The position numbers and the translations under genes are program-made. Under the pieces are notes generated by a model. That model worked only from the letters and a program-made list of their open reading frames with translations. It was not told the origin of the DNA and did not search any database. A stretch of 64,000 nt of DNA, taken from NCBI GenBank assembly GCA_045807945.1, contig JBJMGI010000092.1, forward strand, positions 25,862-89,861. Reading direction: 5' to 3'. This document shows, piece after piece, positions 42,738 through 52,628 of the stretch (the first letter of the stretch is position 1; each line of letters opens with the position of its first letter). Source of the DNA: CAVQGF01 sp045807945. GTDB lineage: Bacteria > Acidobacteriota > Terriglobia > Terriglobales > Acidobacteriaceae.

Positions 42738-43999
42738 TGGCTACCTCGCAGCACGTGCGCCGGATCAAGCCGCACCGCGCGGCGAATAGAGGCAATCGAA
42801 CCGCCATAGGTAACCAGAAATGCGACAGCCAGCACAATAGGGAAGAGCACCGGCTGCAAGCTGATGCTGGAGTTGAAAATGCTGCGTCCGATCTGCGCAG
42901 CTAAAACTCCACCCAGAGCAAACCCGACTACGCCGCCGATGGTTGCGAGCACTCCTGCCTCGGTCATGAACAATGCGGCGACGGACGAGTTATCGGCTCC
43001 CATCGCCTTCATCAGCCCGACTTCGGTACGCCGCTCCATTATCGCTGTCGCCATAGCCGCCGAAACCGCAAGCGCCGCTGCACAGAGCGCAGCGATAGTG
43101 ATCAGCAGCATCAAACCCTTTATCCGGTTCAGGATTTTGCCTTCGTTCTGTGCGACGCGGCGGATCTGCTCGGCGTGGGCATTCGGGATCACCTCTTCGA
43201 TCTGGTGCGCGATCGAGAGCGCGTAAGGAGAGCAGTACCAGCGGTCGTAAGCCGGACCTTTTAGGGTTCTCGGATCGGTGCGCGCGAACGCATCTTCCGG
43301 CTTCGTGACCGCGCTCACCAGGATGCTTCGGACGACGCCCGGCTTTCCGGCGATGTCTTGCGCCAACGTAAGTGGGCCGACCACCGCATCTTCCTCGCCC
43401 GCTCCCGTCCTGAGGACTCCAGCGACCGTGAGCTGACGCCCGGCGACGGTGAGTGCATCGCCCGGCTTCACGTTCAAGCCTTGCGCGAGCCTTGCACCGA
43501 CTAAAACCCTCTGCGAATCGTCAGCTGGCCATTCGCCTTGAACTTTCCACCAGGGGCTGGTCTTGGTCACGCCCTCGACGAACTCGTCTTTTCCGTAGCG
43601 AAGCTGCTTGGCGAAATATGTCCCGATCAGTTCGACATTGCGCGATTCTGCGCCGGATCGAGCTTGAACGCTCGTTGAGAGGAACGGAGCGAAGCCGCGG
43701 ATGTTATTGCGCCAGAAAATCCCTTTGATCTTGGGAAGCTCGGCCTCGTTAAGATAAGCGCCCTCGCTAGCTGGCTTGATGTTCACTCCGCCCACATTCA
43801 GATCGAGAGTGTCTTCCTGCGGGACAACCGAGATGTTCGCGCCAAAGCTACGCAGCTCTTCACTGACCTTATCGCCAATGTCGGTTGCAATCGCGATCGT
43901 CGCGGTCGCGACCGCGACGCCCAGCGTGATCGCGACGGCGGCCATCAGCTTGCGGCGACGTTGCAACCGGAACGATTGATAGATCAACCGTAGGAACAT
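42734..43999 (-). CDS. FtsX-type ABC permease of the iron operon
   Basis: 421 residues with helix 1 (RKLMAAVAITLGVAVATATI), a larger periplasmic domain (about 45-300) and the FtsX block with TAIMERRTEVGLMKAMGADN, ending LDPAHVLRGSQ. It starts two bases after the FTR1 gene stop and overlaps the next permease by 4 bases. The two permeases are clearly paralogous but differ in the periplasmic domain, as in a heterodimer. Confidence 0.88.
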   Translation of the reverse strand: MFLRLIYQSFRLQRRRKLMAAVAITLGVAVATATIAIATDIGDKVSEELRSFGANISVVPQEDTLDLNVGGVNIKPASEGAYLNEAELPKIKGIFWRNNIRGFAPFLSTSVQARSGAESRNVELIGTYFAKQLRYGKDEFVEGVTKTSPWWKVQGEWPADDSQRVLVGARLAQGLNVKPGDALTVAGRQLTVAGVLRTGAGEEDAVVGPLTLAQDIAGKPGVVRSILVSAVTKPEDAFARTDPRTLKGPAYDRWYCSPYALSIAHQIEEVIPNAHAEQIRRVAQNEGKILNRIKGLMLLITIAALCAAALAVSAAMATAIMERRTEVGLMKAMGADNSSVAALFMTEAGVLATIGGVVGFALGGVLAAQIGRSIFNSSISLQPVLFPIVLAVAFLVTYGGSIASIRRAVRLDPAHVLRGSQ

Positions 44000-44001
44000 G
44001 A

Positions 44002-45249
44002 TTATTTCGTGAAGTGGACCGCTGCCGTTTGCAGGTCAGCCTGCTCAATGACCACTGCGTCTCGGCTCTCGCTCGAATGCAGCGGGATCGGATTGCAGCC
44101 GCCGCTCTGTCCGACCGTTTGCGGATTCACCGGGGCCGCGCAGTTCTTGCAGACCAGTCCTTGTGCTGTCTTGTAATAGCCGACGGAGCCGCAGATCTCG
44201 CATGCATCGAGGACGGTTGCAATTTTCCCATCCGGCTTCTGGTAGAGCAGGAAGCGCACCTCGGTCCCATTCACCTTGGCCGCATAGCGGTGCAGGTCGC
44301 CGTCTGAGACTTGCGATTTTGGAATCGATGCCTTTCCGTCTACGAACGTGAGTTCAGTCGCCGGTGAGAGGGAAGTGGTGCTCTTCGCATAAACGAACTC
44401 AGCCGTGACCGAAGCTATGAAGATGAAGCACGCGACGCAAACCGAGATCATCCATAGGCGCTCGCGGCGGAAGCTCCACTCCGCTTTGCGCTGCTCGGCC
44501 TTGCTCTCAGCGCTAGGCAACGGAGCACGCCGGCGGTATTCCAGCAGGATCATCATCCCCGTCAGCGCAAGAATGGTCACGGCAAAGAACCAGTCATTCC
44601 GCACGATGGGTCCGATGGTCGCCATTTCAGCTTTGTTCGAGGGGATTACGCCGTTTTCCGACAACTCGTGCAGACCTGTGACCAGAAGCTGCGCGGCAAC
44701 GAAGAAGAGGATGACTGTCGTGATCTTAAAGAACTTGCGCAGGTCGATGCGGACGCTGCCTTTGACGAACATCACGCCGAAGACCACCGCGAGCGCGACT
44801 CCAATCAGCGTGCCTAAAAAGCGCAGCAGCTCGCTGGTGTTGAAGCTGACAGTGGCGAGGATCAAGACCGTCTCCACGCCCTCGCGAAGCACCATAAGGA
44901 AAATGAAGAAGAAAACACCGATTCGTGATCCCGTTGTTGCCAGGCCGCCCAGCTTGGTCTCGATGCTGCCCTTCATCGTCTTGCCCGCCTTCATCATGAA
45001 GACGACCATGGAGGCGACGAACGCAGCCGCGGCCAGCATCACCCAGCCTTCGAAAATGTCCTGGTTCCACTCCCAATGGGAGATTACCACCGCCACCGCC
45101 AGGCTGCCTACGAAGGCGCTGCCCAGCGCCCAATAGACCAGTTTGCGCAGTTCGGGACGCCGTATCTTAGAGAGATAAGCCAGGGTGATGCCGACGATGA
45201 GAGCAGCTTCCACCCCTTCGCGGAGGGTGATGATCAGGGCTTGCAGCAT
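44002..45249 (-). CDS. FTR1-family iron permease fused to a DUF2318-like domain
   Basis: 415 residues. The N-terminal part (about 1-250) is a seven-helix FTR1/EfeU permease with both REGVE motifs (residues 10-14 and 122-126), the glutamates that bind iron during transport. After a further helix (about 262-285) comes an extracytoplasmic domain (about 295-405) like DUF2318, with ACEICGSVGYYKTAQGLVCK, a later CxxC partner (CKNC) and GGCNPIPL. In Campylobacter jejuni these two parts are separate proteins (Cj1658 and Cj1660). It is the first gene of the operon and lies 8 bases behind a Fur-box-like palindrome, so it is very likely repressed by iron. Transport of ferrous or ferric iron is inferred from family. 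Confidence 0.9.
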   Translation of the reverse strand: MLQALIITLREGVEAALIVGITLAYLSKIRRPELRKLVYWALGSAFVGSLAVAVVISHWEWNQDIFEGWVMLAAAAFVASMVVFMMKAGKTMKGSIETKLGGLATTGSRIGVFFFIFLMVLREGVETVLILATVSFNTSELLRFLGTLIGVALAVVFGVMFVKGSVRIDLRKFFKITTVILFFVAAQLLVTGLHELSENGVIPSNKAEMATIGPIVRNDWFFAVTILALTGMMILLEYRRRAPLPSAESKAEQRKAEWSFRRERLWMISVCVACFIFIASVTAEFVYAKSTTSLSPATELTFVDGKASIPKSQVSDGDLHRYAAKVNGTEVRFLLYQKPDGKIATVLDACEICGSVGYYKTAQGLVCKNCAAPVNPQTVGQSGGCNPIPLHSSESRDAVVIEQADLQTAAVHFTK

Positions 45250-45257
45250 AGATGTTT

Positions 45258-45288
45258 GATATTGAAAATGAAATTCATTTTCAATATC
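45258..45288. promoter_or_regulatory. Fur-box-like 31-base perfect palindrome
   Basis: Two exact 15-base arms (GATATTGAAAATGAA and its complement) around one central base. The inner 21 bases match the extended Fur consensus (TGATAATGATAATCATTATCA) at 17 positions. It ends 8 bases before the FTR1 start codon, where it would cover the promoter. A DtxR/MntR-type operator is a second possibility. Confidence 0.8.
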
Positions 45289-45363
45289 TATCTTACTCGC
45301 CGCTGCGCGTTTCCGTCAATCCGCTGCTACATCTCGCGCCTGCAATCGCTCTTCTAATCCGCT

Positions 45364-46314
45364 GTGCGCGTCACCGTTGCCAGTACTATTTCGGAAGTTG
45401 AACGGCTTCGGCCGCTCTGGGATGAGCTCTTGAGGGAAAATAGAGCGACGATCTTCCACAATCTCGACTGGAACCTGCTCGCCCTGCGTACGTTTACAGA
45501 AGAGAAGCCATACTTTGTTGCGGTTGAACTCGAATCTTCCGCCACCATCATTCCCGTCGTTGTTCGTGATCGTGAGATCCGCCTCGCCGGCGGCCCGCTC
45601 TTTGACTACCGCGACGTCCTCCACACCGGAGATGACGATTCCTTTAGGCTCGGTCTTGAAAAAGTCGCTGAGCTCGAGTTGCCTTGGAACATTCAGGGCA
45701 TTCGCGCCGAGGCCGCACACTCGCTGTGGGCTATCCCAAGTCAGCCGTGGACATCAGCACCGTTCGTCTCGCTTCGGAATGTTTCCGCAAAGGAGTTTGC
45801 AGAAAAGCACACACGCTCTCGACGCGCGCTCCGTCGCCTAGCAGATCTCGGCGCTTCCGTCAGAATGGTCCCCGCCATGCCCGAACTCATCGAGCAGCTC
45901 TATCGCGAGAAAGCAAAGGAACCTGCGGGATTTGGCCAGAATGTTTTCCAGGATTCGCGTTGCGTCGCCTTCATGCGCAACGTCGTCTCTCTTCCGCTGA
46001 CGCACTGCGATGTCTTCTTAATGGAGGCTGCGGGTCAGCGCATCGCCGCCCTGATAACCTTTCGCGATCGGGAAGTGCGCCGCTTCTATACCACCTGGAT
46101 GGACCAGCGCTGGAGCAAGCACTCGCCCGGAGTCGCTTTGCTCTACCATGCCGCTTGCGAAACGCTTGCAGCCGGCCTCAATTGCGACTACATGACGGGT
46201 GAGCAGCCGTACAAAATGCGCTTCGCGACCGGAAGCGTTCCTCTCTACAGACTGGAGTGCAGCTCCGCAGAGCTTCGCGCTTGTCTCGCACCCGAAGAAG
46301 CTAGAGCCGCTTAA
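45364..46314 (+). CDS. GNAT/FemAB-like acetyltransferase (CelD/BcsL type)
   Basis: 316 residues with the layout of the CelD-like GNAT group: N-terminal EVERLRPLWDELLREN and FHNLDWNLL, and a C-terminal acyltransferase half with FLMEAAGQRIAALITFRDRE, FYTTWMDQRWSKHSPGVALL and DYMTGEQPYKMRFATG. Such proteins often modify exopolysaccharides or peptidoglycan-like acceptors; the acceptor is unknown here. GTG start, weak ribosome-binding site. Its 3' end overlaps the convergent SprT-like gene by 14 bases. Confidence 0.85.
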   Translation: MRVTVASTISEVERLRPLWDELLRENRATIFHNLDWNLLALRTFTEEKPYFVAVELESSATIIPVVVRDREIRLAGGPLFDYRDVLHTGDDDSFRLGLEKVAELELPWNIQGIRAEAAHSLWAIPSQPWTSAPFVSLRNVSAKEFAEKHTRSRRALRRLADLGASVRMVPAMPELIEQLYREKAKEPAGFGQNVFQDSRCVAFMRNVVSLPLTHCDVFLMEAAGQRIAALITFRDREVRRFYTTWMDQRWSKHSPGVALLYHAACETLAAGLNCDYMTGEQPYKMRFATGSVPLYRLECSSAELRACLAPEEARAA

Positions 46315-46987
46315 GAAAGGCCTTCGCTTTCTCAAGCTCTGGGAAAAGGTTCTCTTCTTGTATGAATGCCTTGGGATGCACGCAGCGGCGGCTTCCGCGC
46401 AGCTTCACCGGATGCTTGAGGTGCAGCATCTCGTGATAAACGATGTACTCCACCGCATACCGCGGCACGTCCGCCCTGTCGAATAGCCGGCTGATCACGA
46501 TGGTGTTGTGTGCTGGGTCGTAATGTCCAAGATTGCTGCGAGAATCGTTTCCGCTCCAGGTCAAGCGTGGCTTACCCAGCAATCCGTAGAAAAATTGCTT
46601 ATTGAGATCGTCGAAGATCTCATCCAAGTCGAACGTGTGTCCCTGCGCCGAGACAATGTGTTTTCGCCCGCGCATCTGTCGGACCAGGTGAGCTTTTCGG
46701 CTCAGGTCATGACTGCTGACGTACTTTCGGTAGCGCGAGGCATGTGCCGCATTGATCGGCTTGCGATATAGCTTCGCTAAGAGAATATGCGCAATGGAAT
46801 GGTGCACACTCTCCGGCGCGCCCTCCAGCAGGTCAGACAATCGCACCAGCACCAGCCCATTGCGCAGACGGATAGTGTTATTGATATTCGCGAAGGGGTA
46901 AAAGCTCACGCGGAAGCCGGGCATTTCGGCGCGCAGCCTCAACTCGCGATAGGTATGCTGGAAGAGTTCGTGGAGTCCGCCGCTCAC
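46301..46987 (-). CDS. SprT-like metallopeptidase-domain protein
   Basis: 228 residues. The zinc motif HEMLH is at 185-189 and a third ligand may be H204 in RRCVHPKAF. The sequence before it, TWSGNDSRSNLGHYDPAHNT, is typical of SprT/WSS1-like proteins that lack the C-terminal zinc ribbon. No signal peptide. It lies downstream of two secreted-protein genes on the same strand, 41 bases away. A protease role on DNA-protein crosslinks is possible by family but not shown. Confidence 0.85.
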   Translation of the reverse strand: MSGGLHELFQHTYRELRLRAEMPGFRVSFYPFANINNTIRLRNGLVLVRLSDLLEGAPESVHHSIAHILLAKLYRKPINAAHASRYRKYVSSHDLSRKAHLVRQMRGRKHIVSAQGHTFDLDEIFDDLNKQFFYGLLGKPRLTWSGNDSRSNLGHYDPAHNTIVISRLFDRADVPRYAVEYIVYHEMLHLKHPVKLRGSRRCVHPKAFIQEENLFPELEKAKAFLKRL

Positions 46988-47028
46988 AGATTCAAATTAG
47001 CACGAGTGGGAAGAAGGGAAATGGCGTC

Positions 47029-47559
47029 TCACTTCTTCTTTTCTTTAGGAACGCGCCCGCCGATGTCCTCGAGTTCTTTTCTCGCTGAGTCGGAGCTCTC
47101 GTTTACCGCGTCGACTGCGTTCTGCAACACGAAGTCGTAATCCTTCTCATCCGCGCCGCCGGTTTCCTTCAGCGCTCGCAGCTTCAGCTTCCAATTGGAT
47201 TCGGCTTCCACCAGCTCCGTGAGCGGCTTGATCAGATCAGCTTTCTTCTCGCGATAATCATCGAGGTTGTCCTCCGTCTCATCCACAAGTGAAAGGAAGT
47301 CTTCCAGAAGATCGTGGATATGCTGCCCCCGCCCCTGTGCCATCTTCGGGTCGGCGCGAAGCTGATCGATCGCGGTTAGCCGCGCCGTGGCGAAGGTAAC
47401 GTACAGATGAAACCGCTTCTGCGGGTTCAGGGCCTGTTCGCGTATCTGATCCGTTTCCTGGTCGGTTAGCGGATCACGCTTATGCTGCCCGCCAGCAAAA
47501 AGGGATGACGAGAGCGCGATTAAAGTGAGAGCGGTAAGAGGAATCCGTGAATGTCTCAT
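47029..47559 (-). CDS. Secreted helical hypothetical protein
   Basis: 176 residues with a signal peptide (about 1-22, LTALTLIALSSSLFAGG). The mature part is charged and helical (HIHDLLEDFLSLVDETEDNLDD), with a Lys-rich end (KEKKK). It starts directly at the stop of the preceding gene (TGAATG). Its neighbour upstream is of similar size and style; the two may act together in the periplasm. Not recognised. Confidence 0.8.
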   Translation of the reverse strand: MRHSRIPLTALTLIALSSSLFAGGQHKRDPLTDQETDQIREQALNPQKRFHLYVTFATARLTAIDQLRADPKMAQGRGQHIHDLLEDFLSLVDETEDNLDDYREKKADLIKPLTELVEAESNWKLKLRALKETGGADEKDYDFVLQNAVDAVNESSDSARKELEDIGGRVPKEKKK

Positions 47560-48003
47560 TCATTTCCTGAACAGCAGGTCCAACAACTCCGACCGCAACT
47601 CCTGAACGTGTTCGGCGGCGGCTGTGATCGGCGGCCGGTCATCCACGTCTGCAGCACGCGCTACTTCTTCCAGACGCCGCTGCAGCTTGTGCATCTTCAA
47701 TTCTGTTTGTTTGATGCGGTTTCCCGAACGCCCGACGGTTGCGCGCGCTTTCTCGGCATAACTGATCACGCTCTGGATGTCGTCCCGGGTCTTCATGAAG
47801 TCTCCCGATCCCAGGTGTTGGCTGGCCTGCTCGGCATAGCGGCTCGCCACATCCACGTAGAGCTCGGCTTGCTTGTCGCCTCCGGCTTCCGCGCGCGCGA
47901 TCAGCTTATCTAGCGGTTCCGTGCCAGCGAAGAGTCGCACGCCGCTTGTCAGCAACAACAATGCGACGACAGGGACGAGTTTGGAAGTTCTATTCACAGT
48001 CAC
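47560..48003 (-). CDS. Secreted helical hypothetical protein
   Basis: 147 residues with signal peptide (about 1-26, VPVVALLLLTSGVRLFAG), then amphipathic helices (ELYVDVASRYAEQASQHLGS, IKQTELKMHKLQRRLEEVA). No cysteine in the mature part. The ATG overlaps the stop of the TPR gene by 4 bases. Not recognised; the length and helices suit a periplasmic binding or adaptor protein. Confidence 0.8.
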   Translation of the reverse strand: MTVNRTSKLVPVVALLLLTSGVRLFAGTEPLDKLIARAEAGGDKQAELYVDVASRYAEQASQHLGSGDFMKTRDDIQSVISYAEKARATVGRSGNRIKQTELKMHKLQRRLEEVARAADVDDRPPITAAAEHVQELRSELLDLLFRK

Positions 48004-48848
48004 TTCTTGTCGATCGCAACCAGGCGATGCTTAGCTTGCCACTCCTGGTTTGGATTCTTGCCACCGTCAGTCGCCAGGAACTTTCTATAATTCTCCGCCG
48101 CTTGCGGCATCTGTTTCAAGTGGTCATAAGACGTAGCGCGCAGGAAGTAGGTAGCGGCTGATTCTGGCAAGAAATGCACCCGGGCGTCCAGCGCCTGGAT
48201 CGCTCCAACAAAGTCTTTGTTTTCGGCCGCAGCAACAGCCAAATCGCCGTAGGCCTCTTTCAGGTCCGGCTGCAGCCCCACCGCTCGTTGCAGCTCATTC
48301 TGAGCTAAATCGAATCTGCGCAGCTGCATTAGCACCACGCCAAAGCCGTAATGCGCGTCCGCGTCGTTAGGATTCAGCCGCAGCACCGTCGAATACTGCT
48401 GCGCAGCTTGCTGATACAGGGAATGCGTCGCATAGAGCTCCGCTACATTCCTGAATAGTGTTCCATCGGACCCGGCGAGACCTGATGCGGCTGAGAGTTC
48501 CTTGATTGCCGCTTCTTTCCGATTCGATTCAAGCAGCAAGCTGCCCAATTGCACATGTGCCTTCGCATTTTGTGGATCTATAGCGATGAAGTTCCGGAGC
48601 GCCGCCTCCGCCTCCGGATAACGCTTCTGCGTCGAGTAGAGATACGCCAGCGCACCCAGCGCGCTCGGATTTTTCGGCTGCAACTCGACGGACTTCTTGT
48701 ATTCGGCTTCAGCGCCGGCTACGTTTCCGGCTTTTTCTAACTGGTCGCCCGCGCGGAAGTGCGCTTCCGCATCATCGGGCTGTGCCGCTTGCCCGAGCGC
48801 GATGCCGGAGCACAGCGCGAGCGCCGCAATGATCCTAACTACGGCCAT
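48000..48848 (-). CDS. Secreted TPR-repeat protein
   Basis: 282 residues: signal peptide (about 1-20) and then about seven TPR units, each with the W/L-G-Y-A-P pattern, for example AEAEYKKSVELQPKNPSALG and AAQQYSTVLRLNPNDADAHY. TPRs mediate protein contacts; no enzyme domain is attached. It starts inside the end of uvrA (14-base overlap) and its stop overlaps the next gene, so uvrA, this gene and the next two are probably one transcript. Confidence 0.88.
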   Translation of the reverse strand: MAVVRIIAALALCSGIALGQAAQPDDAEAHFRAGDQLEKAGNVAGAEAEYKKSVELQPKNPSALGALAYLYSTQKRYPEAEAALRNFIAIDPQNAKAHVQLGSLLLESNRKEAAIKELSAASGLAGSDGTLFRNVAELYATHSLYQQAAQQYSTVLRLNPNDADAHYGFGVVLMQLRRFDLAQNELQRAVGLQPDLKEAYGDLAVAAAENKDFVGAIQALDARVHFLPESAATYFLRATSYDHLKQMPQAAENYRKFLATDGGKNPNQEWQAKHRLVAIDKK

Positions 48849-51759
48849 TCGAAGGTGAGTTCCCGTTCTTTAAGATGCGCGCCAGCCACTTGCCGGTGTA
48901 CGACTCCTTATTCTTGACGACCGCTTCCGGCGTCCCCGCTGCCACAACTTTCCCGCCGCCCTCACCGCCTTCCGGACCAAGATCAATGACCCAATCAGCG
49001 GCCTTGATCACATCCATGTTGTGCTCGATCACCAGGATGGAACCGCCTGCGTCGATGAGTCGCCGGAATGCTGCGAGCAATTTGCTGACGTCGTCGAAGT
49101 GCAAGCCGGTTGTCGGTTCGTCGAAGATGTACAGGAACCGCGGCTTGCGTTTACCGCTTCCGTTCTCGCCTTCTTCTTCCTGCCGCATGGATTTCGGCTG
49201 CAAATGCGCCGCCAACTTCATTCTCTGTGCTTCGCCACCGGAGAGTGTGGTCGCCGATTGCCCCAGCCGCAGATACCCCAATCCGACTTCATCCAGTACT
49301 CGAAGTTTCTCCGTTATCTTCGGAACAGCAGAGAAGAACTGCAGCCCTTCTCTTACCGTCAGCTGCAGCACCTCGTGTATGTTCTTGCCGCGATACCGCA
49401 CCTCGAGCACCTCGGCCTTGTAGCGGGTACCCTTGCATTCTTCGCAGATCAGCTCCACATCCGCCAGGAACTGCATTTCGACCGTTACAGTTCCATCGCC
49501 CTGGCACACTTCGCAGCGGCCGCCCGGGATATTGAACGAGAAGTGACCGGCACTGAAGCCGCGCTTCTGCGCCTCGGGTGTCGCCGCAAAAACCTCGCGG
49601 ATCGCGTCGAAGGCCTTGATGTAGGTCACCGGGTTCGAACGCGGCGTGCGGCCAATGGGAGATTGGTCCACCAGCACGACTTCGTCTAGAAACTGGCTTC
49701 CATATATGTGGTCGAAGGCGCCGACCGGTGGAGGTGCACCATTCGTCTGATTTTTCACCGCTGCAAGTCCGCGGTAGAGAACATCGTGCACCAGCGTGGA
49801 TTTTCCTGAGCCGGAGACGCCCGTGATCGCCACCAGCATGCGCAAAGGAATTTCGACTGTGACGTTCTTCAGGTTGTGCGCGCGTCCACCTTCAATCTTC
49901 AACTTCTCGCTCGTAGGCTTTCGGCGAGCGTTTGGAAGCTGTATGCGCAGGTCCCCACTCAAGTAGCGCCCAGTGAGCGACGTCGCAATCGAGTTCAGCT
50001 GCTTGAATGTGCCTTCGCCGACGACCTTGCCGCCGTGCTCTCCCGCCCCCGGACCGAGATCGAGAATGCGGTCAGAGGCGCGCATGATCTCAGGGTCGTG
50101 TTCGACCACGAGGATCGTATTTCCCAAGTCGCGCAGGTCATGAAGGATGTTGATCAGCTTCGCCGTGTCGCGACTGTGCAGGCCGATGGAAGGTTCATCG
50201 AGCACGTACAGTGCTCCCACCAGCCGCGAGCCCAAAGAGGTCGCCAGCTGGATGCGCTGCGCTTCTCCGCCAGAGAGAGTCGAGGCCATCCGGCCCAGAG
50301 TCAAGTACTCCAATCCAACTTCGTTCAAGAACCGCAAACGGTCGCGGATCTCTTCCAGAAGTTTGTCCGCGACTTCGCGCTCGGCTTCGGTGAGTTCGAG
50401 AGTATCGAAGAACTTCGCCGCTTCGGTGACAGTCAGGCAGCAGATATCGCAAATGTTCTTGCCGGCAACCCGGACCTGTCGCGCCTCTGCCCGTAGACGT
50501 TGCCCGCCACAGTCGCCGCAGGTCGCGTACCCGCGGTAGCGGCTCAGAAACACGCGCACATGAAGCTTGTACTTCTTGCGCTCTAAATGTTCGAAGAAGC
50601 CGCGGATTCCGACGAAGTCCTCATCGCCTTCCATGATGGCTTCGTGCTGCTCGTGCGAGAGTTGGTACCATGGCACATCCACCGGAATCTTTTTATCGCG
50701 TGCCCATCGCCGCAGCTCAGTGAAGATGGGCCGGTACTTCGGCTTCGTCCATGGTTCGATAGCTCCTTCAGCCAGTGTTTTCGACTTATCAGGGATCACC
50801 AGGTCCATGTCGAAATCAATGGTGTTGCCGAAACCTTGGCACCGCGGGCAGGCGCCGAAGGGATTATTGAACGAGAACAGCCGCGGCTCCGGCTCCTCGT
50901 ACCGTATCTTGCAGCGGCTGCATTCAAACCTACGCGAGAAGCGGAGCTGTTTCGATTCTTCGCCCTCGCGCGGAACTGTCTGGAAGATTGCTTCTCCCGC
51001 CTGCCGATAACTCGTCTCAAGCGCGTCCACGATGCGCGCGCGAGAGTGGGGAGCGATCACAATGCGGTCCACCAGCGCGAATAGTGGCTTCGAGAAATCA
51101 ATCTCGAGCAGAGACTCCGGTGTTGAGAATTCGTAGATATTGCCGCCCTGATACAGCCGATTGAATCCCTGCTTGCGCAACTCAAACAAGCGTGCCTTCA
51201 GCGCCTCAGCTTTTGCCGCTACTTCTTCCTGCTTCGCCTTCGCCGACTTCTTTTTGCCCTTTTTCTCCTCAACGGCCACCGGGTGCGCGTGGACAGGGAA
51301 GAGCACATTCAGGCGCGTGCCTTCACCTAACTCCATTACCGACGCGGCGACCTCGTCCACGGTGTCGCGCTTCACCTCCTGCCCGCAGTTCGCGCAGAAA
51401 GTCCGGCCTACGCGGGCAAACAGCAGACGCAGGTAGTCGTAAATCTCGGTCGCGGTCGCAACCGTCGAACGGGGATTACGCGTGGAATTCTTCTGCTTGA
51501 TCGCCACGGCGGGCGAGATACCGTCGATCAGGTCCACATCCGGCTTCTCAATGCGCTCCAGGAACTGCCGTGCATATGCGGAGAGCGATTCGACGTACCG
51601 GCGCTGCCCCTCGGCATAGATGGTGTCGAAGGCGAGGGAAGACTTGCCCGACCCGGAGACTCCCGTCACCACCGTCAAGGTATTGTGGGGAATCTCAAAA
51701 TCTATGTTCTTAAGGTTATGGACGCGCGCGCCGCGCACGATGATGCTGTCATTGGACAT
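48835..51759 (-). CDS. uvrA: Excinuclease ABC subunit A
   Basis: 974-residue DNA damage sensor of nucleotide excision repair. Two ABC modules with Walker A GVSGSGKSS and GVSGSGKST, two signature motifs LSGGEAQR, and zinc sites CSRC...CPRC and CEVC...CEECKGTRY. The ATG giving MSNDSIIVRGARVHNL is chosen since it is the usual UvrA start; a GTG eight codons earlier is possible. uvrB and uvrC are not in the window. Confidence 0.97.
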   Translation of the reverse strand: MSNDSIIVRGARVHNLKNIDFEIPHNTLTVVTGVSGSGKSSLAFDTIYAEGQRRYVESLSAYARQFLERIEKPDVDLIDGISPAVAIKQKNSTRNPRSTVATATEIYDYLRLLFARVGRTFCANCGQEVKRDTVDEVAASVMELGEGTRLNVLFPVHAHPVAVEEKKGKKKSAKAKQEEVAAKAEALKARLFELRKQGFNRLYQGGNIYEFSTPESLLEIDFSKPLFALVDRIVIAPHSRARIVDALETSYRQAGEAIFQTVPREGEESKQLRFSRRFECSRCKIRYEEPEPRLFSFNNPFGACPRCQGFGNTIDFDMDLVIPDKSKTLAEGAIEPWTKPKYRPIFTELRRWARDKKIPVDVPWYQLSHEQHEAIMEGDEDFVGIRGFFEHLERKKYKLHVRVFLSRYRGYATCGDCGGQRLRAEARQVRVAGKNICDICCLTVTEAAKFFDTLELTEAEREVADKLLEEIRDRLRFLNEVGLEYLTLGRMASTLSGGEAQRIQLATSLGSRLVGALYVLDEPSIGLHSRDTAKLINILHDLRDLGNTILVVEHDPEIMRASDRILDLGPGAGEHGGKVVGEGTFKQLNSIATSLTGRYLSGDLRIQLPNARRKPTSEKLKIEGGRAHNLKNVTVEIPLRMLVAITGVSGSGKSTLVHDVLYRGLAAVKNQTNGAPPPVGAFDHIYGSQFLDEVVLVDQSPIGRTPRSNPVTYIKAFDAIREVFAATPEAQKRGFSAGHFSFNIPGGRCEVCQGDGTVTVEMQFLADVELICEECKGTRYKAEVLEVRYRGKNIHEVLQLTVREGLQFFSAVPKITEKLRVLDEVGLGYLRLGQSATTLSGGEAQRMKLAAHLQPKSMRQEEEGENGSGKRKPRFLYIFDEPTTGLHFDDVSKLLAAFRRLIDAGGSILVIEHNMDVIKAADWVIDLGPEGGEGGGKVVAAGTPEAVVKNKESYTGKWLARILKNGNSPSNGRS

Positions 51760-51875
51760 GTTTGAGGCCGTCGCCGGACACACAGACGCGCTCAGAGTGG
51801 TCAGCGAATCTTTCTATTATAAATCGGAGTGGGTGGCGTGTGCTGGCGTTTGTAGTGGGGGTTAGTACTTGGGGG

Positions 51876-52628
<753 letters not shown>

